A stretch of DNA of 64,000 nt from Nectonema munidae. Lineage: Eukaryota > Nematomorpha > Nectonematoida > Nectonematidae. The translations under genes and the position numbers were made by a program. The stretch covers positions 62,001 to 126,000 of the forward strand of contig JAUIRK010001007.1 in assembly GCA_030549495.1 (NCBI GenBank). Reading direction: 5' to 3'. Shown here in pieces: positions 9,533 to 20,861 of this stretch. The first letter of the stretch is position 1; each line of letters begins with the position of its first letter. The notes below the pieces were generated by a model that saw nothing but the letters and a program-made list of their open reading frames with translations, searched no databases and was not told where the DNA came from.

Positions 9533-10645
9533 GAAACACAAAGATAAAGGAAAGATGACGTGTAGTGTTTTCATTTAGAAAGTACATTTGCGCTACGTGT
9601 ATCGAATTATGAGAAAGGGAGGCATGATAGTGGACCGAACCAAAGAAGACGAGTTATCGAAACCAGTATCTAACAAACCTTTACTTTTTGAAACACTAAA
9701 TATATATAAAGAAATCACACAAATTTTCTATGACACTCGATTGTTGACTAGTTTAAGACTAGTTGTGTGAGGCCTATAAAAAATAGTCTCAAAATTTTTT
9801 TTAATAATATTATAAAAATATCCTTAAATATGATTTTTTATAAATCAAATCTATATAATTTTGTATTAATTATAATTTTTATCAGATTAATCTCACAAAA
9901 TACACACTATCAAAAAGATGTAAAGATATTAGGCATAAGAAGAAAAAAAAATTATTGAAAATAATACAATTGAACATATATCTATTAACAATAAAGTTTG
10001 TGTCAACTTGTCACAGAATTAGAAGAGGAATCTTCTTCAAACAATTCGATTCATCTTATTTTCTTTAGTCGCTTAGATATTATAGTGATTATTGAGTCTA
10101 TAAAAATGTCACTTAAATTTTTCTAGTAAACCAAAGTAATAATATTTAGCCTTTGTATATTCTTATTTTTTCGCAATTTAAAATATAAATATAGTTATTT
10201 CCATTACTTTTGAGTTTTCAAAGTTATAGCGTGTATTCAGTTTTTGAGGTGACCCTGTTTTCCGACCCTAATCGTGAATAAAGTCCTAAATTAAGTGATC
10301 GTCCTTTGCGAAAATGGGATTAAAGTGTCCATCTTGTTCTAATTGTTTCTACCTACAAGTGTGAGGAAGGATTTTAAACTAATTCATTTTAAAACAAGAA
10401 GTAGAGACAGATGGCATGAGACATGATCCAACGAACAGGGCAATAATTTTAAAACTTGCTTCTCAAGTATAACTTCAGCAAGGGACATCCTCAAAATGGG
10501 GGGGGGGGGGGGGGCGAATTTTTTTTATAATCAAAATTTATTATAAAAATTGATTTAAAAAAATAAATTTTAAATATTCATTCTAAGACAACCTTAAAAC
10601 AAGAAAAGTAATATCGAAAATCTACTCAGAAGATAAACAAGTCTA
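9533..10645. other. No gene recognised; poly-G tract
   Basis: Short open frames at 9588-9770 and 9767-9958 have no recognisable domain. A pure G run lies at about 10498-10514 next to AT-rich sequence. It resembles the G tracts in the hAT-type elements at 7751 and 52686 and may be a fragment of one. Confidence 0.4.
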
Positions 10646-10653
10646 ATAGATAC

Positions 10654-11613
10654 TAGAGCCCTGCGCGGGGCGGATAATCAACGCGGGTTATGCAGGATTC
10701 GCACTCGCGGTGCGGATGTGGGTTACCACATTTTATTATTTTTGGGGCGGGGCGGGTCATTTGAAGAAAATTTTGTGTGGGGCGGTGCGGATGCGGGTTG
10801 TCCTTATCAATACGGCGGGTTAGTGAAAATTTGTGAAGCAAGAACATTAGTATGAAATGAAAGAAATAGAGAGCTAAGTGCGATGTCAAAAATTGCGAAA
10901 CAAAGAAAAAGCATGTGTGTGTGATGGATCAAATGATTTCAGAGTTAGAGAAGAATGGAGTATGACAAAACAGAAAGAGAGAAGCTTCTTGTGTCATGTG
11001 CTATGCAATATAGAGATAAAAGCTTCTTGTGTCGTGTGCTTGAGTTATTGCCTTGTCCAGATAAGAATGTGAGAGAAGAAACAAAAAAAATTAAATGCAT
11101 AAAGAAACATAGAAAAATTGTAGGCTTTCTTTCTCAATGAGTTTTTATATAAATTAAGGAGACGATTTTTGGACACTGGTGTCCCATTGTGCCTGAAAGG
11201 GTTAAGCATTTATTTAGCAAAGATTTTGAAATAGATTTAAACATTACTAATTTTGAGAGTTGGCGCAGACATACCTGCAGAAAACAAAGCTAGATAAAAT
11301 GCGGAGCGGAGCAGAGCAGACACAAACTGATAAGGTGCTTGGCAGAGCGGGTGCAAATTCATTAAATGAAACTTAGAGCAACCGCAAACTTACAAAAAGA
11401 GAGTCAGAACGAGTGCGAAGATTTTAATGCACGCGTAAAGGTCTAAAATTAATGAGGCATATTTTATTTTGTTAATTGCGGGGTGGGGCGGGCAACGCAG
11501 TTTGAATAGTTGCGGGGCGGTGCGGGTGCAAATTGATAAAATGCGGGTGCAGATTCACAAAATGCGGGTTGGGGCGGGTGCGGACAAAATTTTTCGATCC
11601 GCGAAGGGCTCTA
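10654..11613. mobile_element. Non-autonomous hAT element, 960 bp, perfect TSD
   Basis: Terminal inverted repeats are TAGAGCCCTGCGCGG (left) and TAGAGCCCTTCGCGG (right, inverted). They are flanked by a perfect 8-bp duplication, ATAGATAC, at 10646-10653 and 11614-11621, diagnostic of hAT transposition. Both ends carry many GC-rich GCGGGT/GGGGCGG-type motifs in an otherwise AT-rich window, likely transposase-binding repeats. No transposase is encoded. Small open frames inside (10653-10889, 10878-11140, 11469-11754) are by-products of these repeats. Confidence 0.9.
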
Positions 11614-11740
11614 ATAGATACAAAATTATTGGGGAGGGGGGGATTTTTGGGTTTATATGATCCTTTTCCTTCAAAGAGCGCGGGGCCTGTAGCAGCTGCT
11701 ACATCTGCTACTATGTTAATCCTTTATTGCGCATATCATA

Positions 11741-11900
11741 TGGGGCGTGAGTAAGGTTGGTTAGATACTGGATTTCAATAACTCAAGGTCTTGGATTCGA
11801 TCCCGCATCAAGCTTGTTTTCTTCATAGTTCGATACAAGCAGCGCAACGGTGCCTTCTCGATGAAAACACCTCACGGTATCCTTACCTTATAAAATAGTT
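11741..11900 (+). repeat. tRNA-derived SINE-like repeat
   Basis: A-box-like TAAGGTTGGTTAGATACTG and B-box GGATTCGATCC about 35 bases downstream. The following body (TCAAGCTTGTTTTC ... AACGGTGCCTTCTCGATG) is shared, with divergence, by 17890-18035, so the two are copies of one SINE family. Confidence 0.6.
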
Positions 11901-12454
11901 CCAGGGCCTTTTAGCATCTCGGCAAGGGGGCTCACCTTTGTAAACGTTAGGAAAGAATGATTTATGTTAAAAGTGTGGTGACATGTACCATATTTCAAGG
12001 TTGTTTGAGAATGCCGATTTTAGATGGTTATTGAATAATATCCTCAATCTTACACACTTATGCTTTATGTTGCAACGCAAAATACTTGATTTATCTTCTT
12101 CAACATAGTTCATTAAAATGTTTTATTGGTTTAGTGTCTTTCTTAGTCTTCGAAAAGATTTTCAAATTATTGTTTATAACATTTTTATCCAAGCCAAAAT
12201 AATAGCATTCAAAAACTAAATTAATCCTAAATTGTTTAAACATACTTATTATAAAAGCGTGAAAACTGATTTGCCCTGTCTATTTTTACTTAATTGAAAA
12301 AACAATTCTTTATTTCAATTCGAATGCAATGAATGTTAATTGGCTGTTGAGTTTTGTTTGATCACATCAGATGCCAATACATTTGTAGATTTAGGTCTCT
12401 TGATTTACTATGCTGTCAAAATGACCTTATAAAATTTAACTTATCTATATTTTA

Positions 12455-12800
12455 TAGAATGTAAGTAATGGAGTTTAATAGAACATTTGAGACACATAAA
12501 TATGAGGTTTGTGGGATATAATATAAAAGTTAAATACTTATTAAAATATATGTTCAAGGTGAGCATTTGGTATTTATAGGTAAAACACAATTCCAGTATT
12601 TCAATGAGTATAATAATTGGAAATGTTATATAAAATCTAAGTAATTGAGTTTAATTGAATATTTGAGACAATTGAGTATAAAATTTGTGATAGTAGTACT
12701 TAAAATACATATAAATGTGTTTTTAATGTTCAAAGGTCAATTCGACCATTTTCTATTTATAGGTAAAACATTCAGTATTTCTAGTGTTAAAAGAAAAAAA
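12455..12800 (+). repeat. Two-unit degenerate tandem repeat, ~175 bp
   Basis: Unit 1 (about 12455-12628) and unit 2 (about 12629-12800) share GTAAGTAATGGAGTTTAAT, CATTTGAGACA, TATTTATAGGTAAAACA and CAGTATTTC in the same order. No coding sequence. Confidence 0.6.
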
Positions 12801-13105
12801 ACATTTTATATTCAATTTCTCTCCTAAAATGTATTTTTTGTTTCTATACAAATTTATTTAATATTTGATTGAAAAAATTGTCATCATTGTAATTTGTAAT
12901 CTTCCAAATTTTTACGTTGCGTAGTTACATAAGAAAACTATGTGACTCCAATATATATTAGAAGTGCGGCTCCCAATGGCATCAGGCAATGAAAAGAGAC
13001 TTATAAAAACGGAATCTCTTTGCTAATTATGTTATGTAATGCTTTTTAAGTTTCAATTTATGTGAGAACTTTGTGAATTTTTTAGTATTGAAAGTTTAGT
13101 TTTGC

Positions 13106-13360
13106 ATGGATTGTGAAAACAAAGAAAATTTTGATCCTCAAAATCTCACTTCAAATGGGGATTGTGAGAGTGACTTACAAGTTGCGACGAATAAGAAAGT
13201 AAACGCAGCAAAGCCTTGCAAGTATAAAGAGCTTTCCAAGATGCGCAAATCCTCCAATTCTTTCCAATTGCCGATATCTAGAATCAAACGCATTGCCAAA
13301 TTGAACAAAGACATCAAGTTGTGCAGTTCCGAATCTCTTTTCCTGTTAGCCAAAGCTACG
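13106..13360 (+). CDS. Probable first exon of a POLE4/CHRAC1-like histone-fold protein
   Basis: Starts MDCENKENFDPQN at the first ATG. Residues about 52-85 (FQLPISRIKRIAKLNKD then SSESLFLLAKAT) match the start of the H2A-type histone fold shared by POLE4, CHRAC1 and Dpb3, whose consensus is LPLSRIRxIMK ... EALxLxAKATELF. The frame leaves homology exactly at a usable splice donor, ACG|GTATTG at 13361, where relatives continue ELF. I could not find the next exon between here and 18448, so this may be a first exon with a distant partner or a broken gene. Relatives act as small accessory subunits of DNA polymerase epsilon or chromatin remodellers. Confidence 0.5.
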
Positions 13361-14339
13361 GTATTGTTAGCGTTGTGTTCACTTATTTGCCTTGCTCTTC
13401 ACTCTCCTTCATTTTTCTCAATCCCCTATCCATAGTCTATTTAAAATAGTTGGCCAAGCTTAGAATTATCGCAGTGACAAGGTTTTGGTGGAGTCGTACG
13501 TTTTCAGAAGTTTTGGCCTAGATAAAAAGGTTATAAACAATAATGTGGAAATCTTTTTGAAGACCATGTAAGAAAGTCGTCACTAAACTTTAAATACAAA
13601 CTAGTAAATCAACATTTTAACAAATGATGTTGAAGAAAATAGATCAAACATTTTGTGTTACAACATAAAGCACAAGGGCGTAAAGATCCAGAACAGTTGG
13701 AGACATAACATTTGAAAGAGATTGATGTTGCATAATTTTATCAAAAATTATTCAATTAAGGCGCATAAATATAATTATTTTTCTCAATTGAATTTGTTTT
13801 GCCATTTTTAGATGGAATATGGGTGAAGCAGAAAATGATGTTAATTCACCATCCCTATTTAATAAGATTGAGTACTTTGGTTGGTAAAAATCTTCAAAAT
13901 AGAAAGATTTTATTCTTCTTTTACATCGAATTTAAATTAATTGAAAATAAATCAAGATTAAAAATGTAGACAACAAATTGTGAGCAAGGACTGCGTTGAA
14001 TGCCGATGATTACTCAGAATTCCAAAAGTTTCAATTATTATACAAGTTCCTTCTAAGATCATTATATTTTGGATGAAAATTCAACTAATTCAGAATATTA
14101 TTTTGTAGACCTTTGGGGATTGAGAAAAGTGAATAGAATGAAGAAAGTTGTGGAAAGAATCAAACCTGGCATTTGGAGTAAAGAAATATCAGGTACAGTA
14201 AAATCTGAGTACAACAAACTACCATTGGGCGGGGGTGTCATTTTAGTCTGTTATATCAGGAAGGACATAAACATATTTTGAATACAAGCACTCTATATGA
14301 TACATAGTCTATAAGTAACTATAAGCTTAAAATAACTAA
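13361..14339. other. No gene recognised
   Basis: Candidate intron of the histone-fold gene. An open frame at 14069-14281 has no recognisable domain. Confidence 0.35.
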
Positions 14340-14480
14340 AGTGTTTTCTCCACAATATGGTTGGAATGAATTCCATCACAACCCTTAGTTAAACCACAGT
14401 CTTTTAAACATGCGAGAACTCGCAATACGTCAGTAAACTTGCGTCGTTTTGGAGGCAGCTACGTATATCAGGTTAATTTA
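14340..14480 (+). repeat. Dispersed repeat, copy 1
   Basis: Shares CTTAGTTAAACCA, CTTTTAA.CATGCGAGA, and CAGTAA..TGCGTCGTTTTGG-like blocks with 29620-29765 in the same orientation. Class unknown. Confidence 0.55.
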
Positions 14481-14689
14481 TGTCATTTAGATTTGACATG
14501 AATGTATAATAATAGAAGATCGCTCATTTATATGAAGGAAGGTATAGAAGAATTATTATTATTGATAACATCCGCAATGCCGATCAATTTAAAATAGTCA
14601 AGCCGCGACGTTAAGTTTTTTTGAGAATAGATTTCCTTGTAGAAATTTTGGCCTCAAAGATCCTTGATTTTTTCAGGAACCGAATGTGA

Positions 14690-14870
14690 CTAAAATATTT
14701 TTATTCCTTCCTACGGAGTGTATGGTAGAAAATAGATTTAGTGCTGTAAATAAATTTAGCCTCAAAATTTGGAAAATGAACACTAAACTTAAAGGCCTCA
14801 TGTAAGAAAAGATCGGGATAAATGTTAGGAAAAATTCTTCATTTAGCCACCATATTTATCATTCTAAATT
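14690..14870 (+). mobile_element. Possible hAT transposase relic
   Basis: One frame reads ECMVENRFSAVNKF, then IWKMNTKLKGLM. This resembles the C-terminal CMVERGFSAVN region of ZBED5/SCAND3-like hAT transposases. Sequence on both sides is eroded and no termini were found. Confidence 0.35.
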
Positions 14871-16136
14871 ATATTTTATATATGGCCTCTCTCTCCAATG
14901 GGGCATTGAGTAAAAAAATTGGGAATAATGAATTCTAGCTTACTAAGATTTCTATTTTTCTTTTGGATATCGTAAATGAGATTAACGAGAGAAGAATTGC
15001 CTGGGGGTCACATTACCGTTAACTCCATGGAGAGACAGAAAATTAAGATTTTATTATCAAAAAATGAATATAAAAAAAATAACAGCGAAAAAAATTTACA
15101 ATCAAATCAAATGATATGTGCATGCACATTGCACATGTTAAATATTATGCATTTAAAAAGATGAAAAGCCAGGAATGGCCGTCTCAAAAAAAAGAAAAAT
15201 CTCATATGCGCAAAGTGTAGAACTGTTTTTACTTTAATTTTGAACAGAGCATGTAGTGTGCCGCATTGGTTCTCCCTCGAATAAGGATTTCTGGGTACGC
15301 CACTGATTTAGCTCCATTCACTGTTAATGCCTTTGTCAAGAACTTGATCACATTTTAACATTTCAGGAAATATTTACTGGAGAACTTGCAAAAAATGCGC
15401 ACTCCTTCACTTTGGATCGCAAGAAAAAGACGGTTAACAAAAGAGACTTTGGTATGCCCTTTTCCCCACTTTTTCATACTTACCATTTTAGTCTTACTTT
15501 GTCTTTTTGCAATTCTATCTGAATTTAAAATGGAGCCGTTTAAATACCGATGAAGCATCACAACTTCATTTTTCGCCTCCGCTGTTAGACCCCACTGCAT
15601 GGATCCTTATTTTCTTCCTTCTATATTCTTTGTGATTTCACAATAAATTTTCCTTTGTCTTATTAAAAATAAAGAAATTATAACACATAATTTAATGACT
15701 AAATCTTTGTAAAAAATCAGGAAATTTAATCTGAAAATAATGTTAAAATATCAAAACAAAAAATAAATAAAAATGACACATGTCAAAACAATATAAAGAC
15801 AACAAAACCAAAATTTTTAATTTAGATGGAATTGCAAAAAGACAAAATAGAATGTCAAATAGGCGAATTATAACTAAGAGTGGTGCATCTCGTAATGATA
15901 TAGTTTAAATTAAGGATTGGCCAATATTCTTTGAGTCATGAACCACAAATTTTAGATGCAAATAAAAATCAAAAAGAAATGGCTCATGAAAACTCTCATC
16001 CATACAACATACTACAATTTGTAGTTACTAAAACGTATATCATTACTTTTTTCACGATATAAAAACATAAATTTGACATTTATAGACGATACATGATTTT
16101 ACGTTGGTGTGGGTGTGAAACTTCCTCATTTTACAT
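14871..16136. other. No gene recognised
   Basis: Contains CTGGGTACGCCACTG at 15291-15303, the right terminus expected of the hAT-type family seen at 52686-52897, but no matching left end. The minus-strand frame 15600-15355 is unrecognised. Confidence 0.35.
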
Positions 16137-16140
16137 TTAA

Positions 16141-16271
16141 CCCTTTGGTGACCAGAAAAATCAGACGATATTTATTAAAAAGCAGAAGATTCATATACAA
16201 AACTATTTGAAAAAGCAGACGAAGGTAAAATTGTTTATATATCCTATATGATACACTGGTCACGAAAGGGT
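16141..16271. mobile_element. piggyBac-like MITE
   Basis: Termini CCCTTTGGTGACCAG and, inverted, CCCTTTCGTGACCAG, with TTAA on both sides (16137-16140 and 16272-16275), the target of piggyBac transposons. Internal motifs ATCAGACGATAT and AAGCAGAAGAT are shared with the element at 20759-20857 in the opposite orientation. Confidence 0.75.
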
Positions 16272-16275
16272 TTAA

Positions 16276-17190
16276 CGTACAACATAACTACACTTTGTAG
16301 TATAGGCCTAAAACATGAGATTACTCCTAACGAGCAATGTGTCCGATACTTTTTATTTTATGACAGATTAGTCGCACGTTCAATATTTTAAAAAGAAGTC
16401 TGCTAATTCATTGTGACTGATAACTAAAATTTTCCCGCAATTTGTTAACAGTTAGGAATTTTTTTATAAAGTTTTCTCAAAATGAAAAAGTTAGATAGAT
16501 CGTCTTTACGTTTAAATGAACAATAGTAGTAAAATTTATTACTAACATAAAAAATATTTACAATCTCTTCCCTCCCTTGTCTTAATGTTTTTGTCCCGCG
16601 AGCCGTGTGTGCTGAACACTTCTCTCGCGCCTAGAATAATTTTTTGTGTATAATTTTTTTTAGAGTTGACAATTTCTCAAAATAGAATGTATGAATTCTT
16701 AGAAGGTATATTTTTTTCTTTTATTACTCGCTTACCATTTCCATGCTTCTAAACGTGTCTACTCCCTAGGCATTAACTTTTAGATGTTCATTTCTGCTTC
16801 TCAAATTTTCAATGCAAATTCAAAGGAACATCTGCAACCGCTTCAATCATTTTTTGTGCTTTTTCAATAAACTTTTTATATTTTCAAGATTCGTGCATAC
16901 TCACTCACCCCACCTCTCACTGCCCTTTATGGAAAAAATAATAAACACAAGTGAAAACATTTTGCTTCCCTTCTAGCCAGGGTCTCTTAACCAGAAAAGA
17001 TTACCTGGCCTCAAAGCAGAAATATTTTAGTGTTTAGCTCTAACTTTTTTTATTAAATTATAAAAAATTGATTGTAGCTATACGGCCTATTATTACCTAA
17101 TTGTTTTATTATTAGCTTACATTTGATAGGTAATAGCCAAGTTTTATTTTTTTTAAATATTTATTTACAAAAAAATTGCATTTAAAAATT
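16276..17190. other. No gene recognised
   Basis: AT-rich sequence with no supported coding or repeat structure. Confidence 0.4.
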
Positions 17191-17282
17191 AAGATTTTTA
17201 ATTTTACCAGGCCATGATGATATATGCTTAAAAAACAAGATTTTTAATTTTACCAGACCATGATGATATATGCTTAAAAAAC
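17191..17282 (+). repeat. 46-bp tandem duplication
   Basis: Two adjacent 46-bp units, starting AAGATTTTTAATTTTACCAG, differ at one base (GGCC versus GACC). Confidence 0.9.
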
Positions 17283-17889
17283 TCTTTTATTCAAAAAGTT
17301 TTGTACTACCTTTTTAAAATAGGCAAGACAAAGGTTTTAAAGGAATACTCGATAAAATCAAAATATTTATTTTATATTCATTTACGGATTTTTCTACCCA
17401 TCTCAAGATCAAGATTCTAAATAAATTTGAGAGAAAGCTATACAAGTTGCTTCCGATCTTTTCTTTCTGCATTTGAAAGAAAAGATTTCAGAGTGTTTTG
17501 AATTTTATAATCGAAAAAGTGTGTACTAGGAAAGTTTAATATTTAAAAATGGACCTTTATTTCGCCACATTTCATACAGAATATAGGTATCAAAATATTG
17601 GGAGGAGCCAAACATGAGCAATATTTTCAATTTTCCGGTTCGATTGTTGAAAACTGTTTTGCTCCATTGGTTTCGAAACGCTGCTCTTAACAGATGTGAT
17701 GGCGTTTTGCATGTTAACATTTTAATTCAATCCATTAACCATATTCTCTCTTTTATAAATCTTTTAAAATATTTGAAGTAAATGCAGTATTTATTAAGAT
17801 GAATTTTAACGAGCGGAGGAACTAAGCCATCGTTTTTTGCCGTGTCGATTTCTGGACTTGCCTTAATGATCACTAATCATTATTAGTAG

Positions 17890-18035
17890 CGTTAGTAAGG
17901 TTGACTAGTTACTTTGCTTCGATACTACAAGGTGATGATGGTTTTGATCCAGTATCAAGCCTTCTTTGTTCATAATTTGAGAGAAGGGGTGCAATTGTGC
18001 CTTCCTAAAGAAGACACGCAAGGGTTCCGTTATCT
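17890..18035 (+). repeat. tRNA-derived SINE-like repeat
   Basis: Diverged sister of 11741-11900. It shares TTAGTAAGGTTGACTAGTTAC (A-box region), GTTTTGATCCAGTATCAAGC (B-box region) and GTGCCTTCCT. The B-box has decayed. Confidence 0.5.
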
Positions 18036-18448
18036 TTAAAAATACTTTTTTTGAATTTTTTTTATCCTACTTGACTATAGCTATATCTAATTAGCGCTTA
18101 TTTCTCCTACAACTTCACTAACACGAGAAATTGCAAGTGGTTAATTTGACTACTAATAAATGTATGCTAAGTCAACTGTAGATAATATTATTATTGAATG
18201 AATTTAATGATGTATTTAAAACAAAAAAAATTGTGTAATATAAAATAAAATATAGGACAATTTGAGCGTTTGGTAAAAAGAATTCCAGTGTTTATACAAA
18301 GTTAGCGATACTGAGTTAGTGATTTGTTTCTCCTTGCTGATTTCCAATGCTCTCAAATCTTTCTTGACACTCAAGCACTTTAAAAGTGAAAAGAAAGTGG
18401 CACAGACATGGAATTTATTTTCTAAAGGTAGATCATGTAATGATGAGT
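18036..18448. other. 3' flank of the HMG-box gene
   Basis: On the minus strand an AATAAA lies at 18420-18415, 29 bases after the stop codon at 18449, a possible polyadenylation signal. No other feature seen. Confidence 0.45.
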
Positions 18449-19912
18449 TTATAAGCCAGGCATGATGTAAGCGATGTCATCAAGCATGTTGGTAAGATCG
18501 TTGCGATCAATCACATTCAAGTGTGGAACGCGATTCGTTAAGCATAGTAAGGGAGGAATGGAGCAAATGAAGGCGTCAAGCAAGACAGAGACGCTGCCTT
18601 GCACAGCAACAGGCCCCTCATACTCCATCAATCTTTCGCCCAGATGCGTCAAGCATTCACCGAGCAGTTTCAGGTGCGCAGCTGCATCTATCAATTCCGT
18701 GCCTGTCACGCGGAACTTGTGACTCTGCTTATCCACAAGTACGAAGGTACTGCTCCTCTTTTTAGGAATCTTAGGCACAACACTCTTTGGAGCAACAACA
18801 ACTCTTTTCTCAGCGGTGGGCTCGTCCTCAAAATTTGACTTCAGACTGGAAGAGACCTTCTTGGCTCTCTTTTTCCAAAGCTGTTTTTCTTTATGAGAAA
18901 TGTTGCCCCAAAGCTCTGCTAAGCGCACGCTGGCCTGGCAAAAGTCTAAGCCCGCTTGCAGATTCTTGCGCGCATTAGCTATCCAAAGGGTGTATGCCGT
19001 TACTTTCTTGGTTTTTGCATTGGGCACGAATTCGTAGTTGGATTCTTGAAAAGTGACCTTCGTTTTGGCCTTCTTGCCAGCTTCCAAAGCATCTCCTTTC
19101 TTCTCAGCAGCATCAGGCTCTTGCTTCGGAGAAGAAGCGCTTGCGTTGACTTTTTCTTCAGGCATGTTCATTTGGCTGATCAGTTGTTTGCTCCTCAACT
19201 TCAGTTTCGCCAACTCCACAGCCTTCTTAGCTTTCATATCCATCTCATCTGCAATACTCATCCCCTTTGATCCACCACCAGATTTCGTATTTGATCTGCC
19301 TTTTTCCACGTCTTTTTTCATTGGCTGATCAAAAATCAAATTTGTCGGCACTAAATTCGCCTTTAACAAATTTCCTGTTTTGAGGCAGACGTTATTATTC
19401 ACCTGCATGCTTGCGTTGTCACGCACATGCACAAAATTTGAGACTAGAGGTGGAATTGTGTTGTTGTCAAACTTCTTCCCAATCGGTATAATTCTAGTGT
19501 TCGGAGTTAAGCTGGAATAAGTGATTGGCGTACTATTGTAGGATGTTGATGAGCCAATAGGAATCAAGACTTTAGGAGTAACGTTTGAAGGCATGGGCGA
19601 TTGTATATACTGGAAAGCATTATGGCTGAGAACACCACCCTCTGCATTCATTGAAGGAAAAAAGTTATTGGCTGGGTTGAGTGAAGAAAAGAATGCGTTA
19701 TCTTGGTAGATGGATGAATTGATGTCAAATTGCTCCATTCCAGCATCTTTATCATTGTCATTCAGCTCATCTCGAATACTCTCCATCTCTATCAGCTTGG
19801 CTGACTTTCTTCGAACTCTGCCAGTTCTGGAAACGACTTCCAGAGTATTTGATGGAATTATGTCCGGCTCTGCATAACTTCTCCTCCTCTTTGAATGTAG
19901 AGTCATTTTCAA
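18449..19912 (-). CDS. HMGXB4: HMGXB4-like HMG-box protein, intronless
   Basis: A 487-residue protein in one exon. The N-terminal GRVRRKSAKLIEME matches the conserved N-terminal motif of HMGXB4. The middle is low-complexity, rich in S/N/P, with basic nuclear-localisation-like clusters. A divergent HMG box spans about 301-352 (TAYTLWIANAR ... AELWGNISHKEKQLWKKRA). The C-terminus (about 398-487) carries the HMGXB4-specific domain with AAHLKLLGE, VQGSVSVLLDA and the terminal DDIAYIMPGL. Vertebrate HMGXB4 is a nuclear factor linked to Wnt signalling and NuRF, with many exons; here the gene has none. The first ATG follows non-coding AT-rich sequence, and the second (codon 3) is an alternative start. 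Confidence 0.92.
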   Translation of the reverse strand: MKMTLHSKRRRSYAEPDIIPSNTLEVVSRTGRVRRKSAKLIEMESIRDELNDNDKDAGMEQFDINSSIYQDNAFFSSLNPANNFFPSMNAEGGVLSHNAFQYIQSPMPSNVTPKVLIPIGSSTSYNSTPITYSSLTPNTRIIPIGKKFDNNTIPPLVSNFVHVRDNASMQVNNNVCLKTGNLLKANLVPTNLIFDQPMKKDVEKGRSNTKSGGGSKGMSIADEMDMKAKKAVELAKLKLRSKQLISQMNMPEEKVNASASSPKQEPDAAEKKGDALEAGKKAKTKVTFQESNYEFVPNAKTKKVTAYTLWIANARKNLQAGLDFCQASVRLAELWGNISHKEKQLWKKRAKKVSSSLKSNFEDEPTAEKRVVVAPKSVVPKIPKKRSSTFVLVDKQSHKFRVTGTELIDAAAHLKLLGECLTHLGERLMEYEGPVAVQGSVSVLLDAFICSIPPLLCLTNRVPHLNVIDRNDLTNMLDDIAYIMPGL

Positions 19913-20754
19913 TTTAGTCTAAAGACAAAATTATGTTTTTTATATGCATTATATGGAAGTCATATATTCAAAAAATCTCCATAAAATAAAATAGCCTTCT
20001 TTAATTTATATAAAAACTATTGAGAAAAATAAACAGAAGATTTCTCTTCAAAAATATGCGCCTCAAAATGGTGAGTTAAAATTAATCTGTTTAAATTCAT
20101 TGATTAGCAGTGATTTTGCAAATGATTTTTGAAGCAACATTTTAGTTCTAATATGCAAAAAATTTAAATAGAGTGTTAGTCCTAACTTCAAATCTTATGA
20201 AAATCTCACCAAACAAAATCCTAAAACTTTTTCTTATGTGACACTCATGGTGAAGAAAGGAAACGTGAGAGAAGGATGGAATGTATTTTGAGTATTGTTG
20301 GGATGATTAACCAGGGATGGAAAAAAAAATTTACGCACGATTCCTTTAAATGGAGAAGGGCTCTGAAAAGTTGCATAAACATGATTGATGAGCATTTAAA
20401 GTCTAAAATGTTTCATTCTTTACTCCAAATGTTGCCTAATATTTCAATGACCTATAATTGAAAAGCGTGATAGCCGTTTGCGTGATGGGAAAATTCAAAT
20501 AGCCATGAAGTACTTGTGTGCTCCCGGGTTCTTCGTGAAAAGTGAAATTTTCTTTTGAATATTATATATGAAATATATGTTAGCCAACAGGGAATATATT
20601 ATGTACTAAAGATAGGAAAATACTTATGTTCCTTCATTATAATTTATGAGTTCAATTATTATCGAATAAAATTTTTATATTCATTAGAAATCTGGAAATT
20701 ATTTAAAAAAAATTAATGACGATGTTTTTATTATCTTAATTAGACATATTATTC
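19913..20754. other. 5' flank of the HMG-box gene
   Basis: Upstream of the minus-strand gene. No TATA box or other motif stands out. An open frame at 20276-20461 is unrecognised. Confidence 0.4.
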
Positions 20755-20758
20755 TTAA

Positions 20759-20857
20759 CCGGTTATCGAACACAGTCGACTTTACAAAAATAAAATCGTC
20801 TGCGTTTATCTTCTGCTTTATATTAGATATCGTCTGATTATTCTAGTTGTTAACGGG
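20759..20857. mobile_element. piggyBac-like MITE, short inverted copy
   Basis: Flanked by TTAA (20755-20758 and 20858-20861). Its termini are CCGGTTATCGAACA and, inverted, CCCGTTAACAACTAG. Read on the minus strand, ATCAGACGATAT, AAGCAGAAGAT and GCAGACGA match the element at 16141-16271. Confidence 0.65.
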
Positions 20858-20861
20858 TTAA

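Noticed and set aside
10653-11754. Five small frames in a GC-rich stretch, considered as genes
   Set aside because: They lie in the repeat arrays and flanks of the hAT element and vary only with the repeats.
18956-19328. Plus-strand frames of 91-104 residues
   Set aside because: Shadows of the HMGXB4-like gene on the minus strand.
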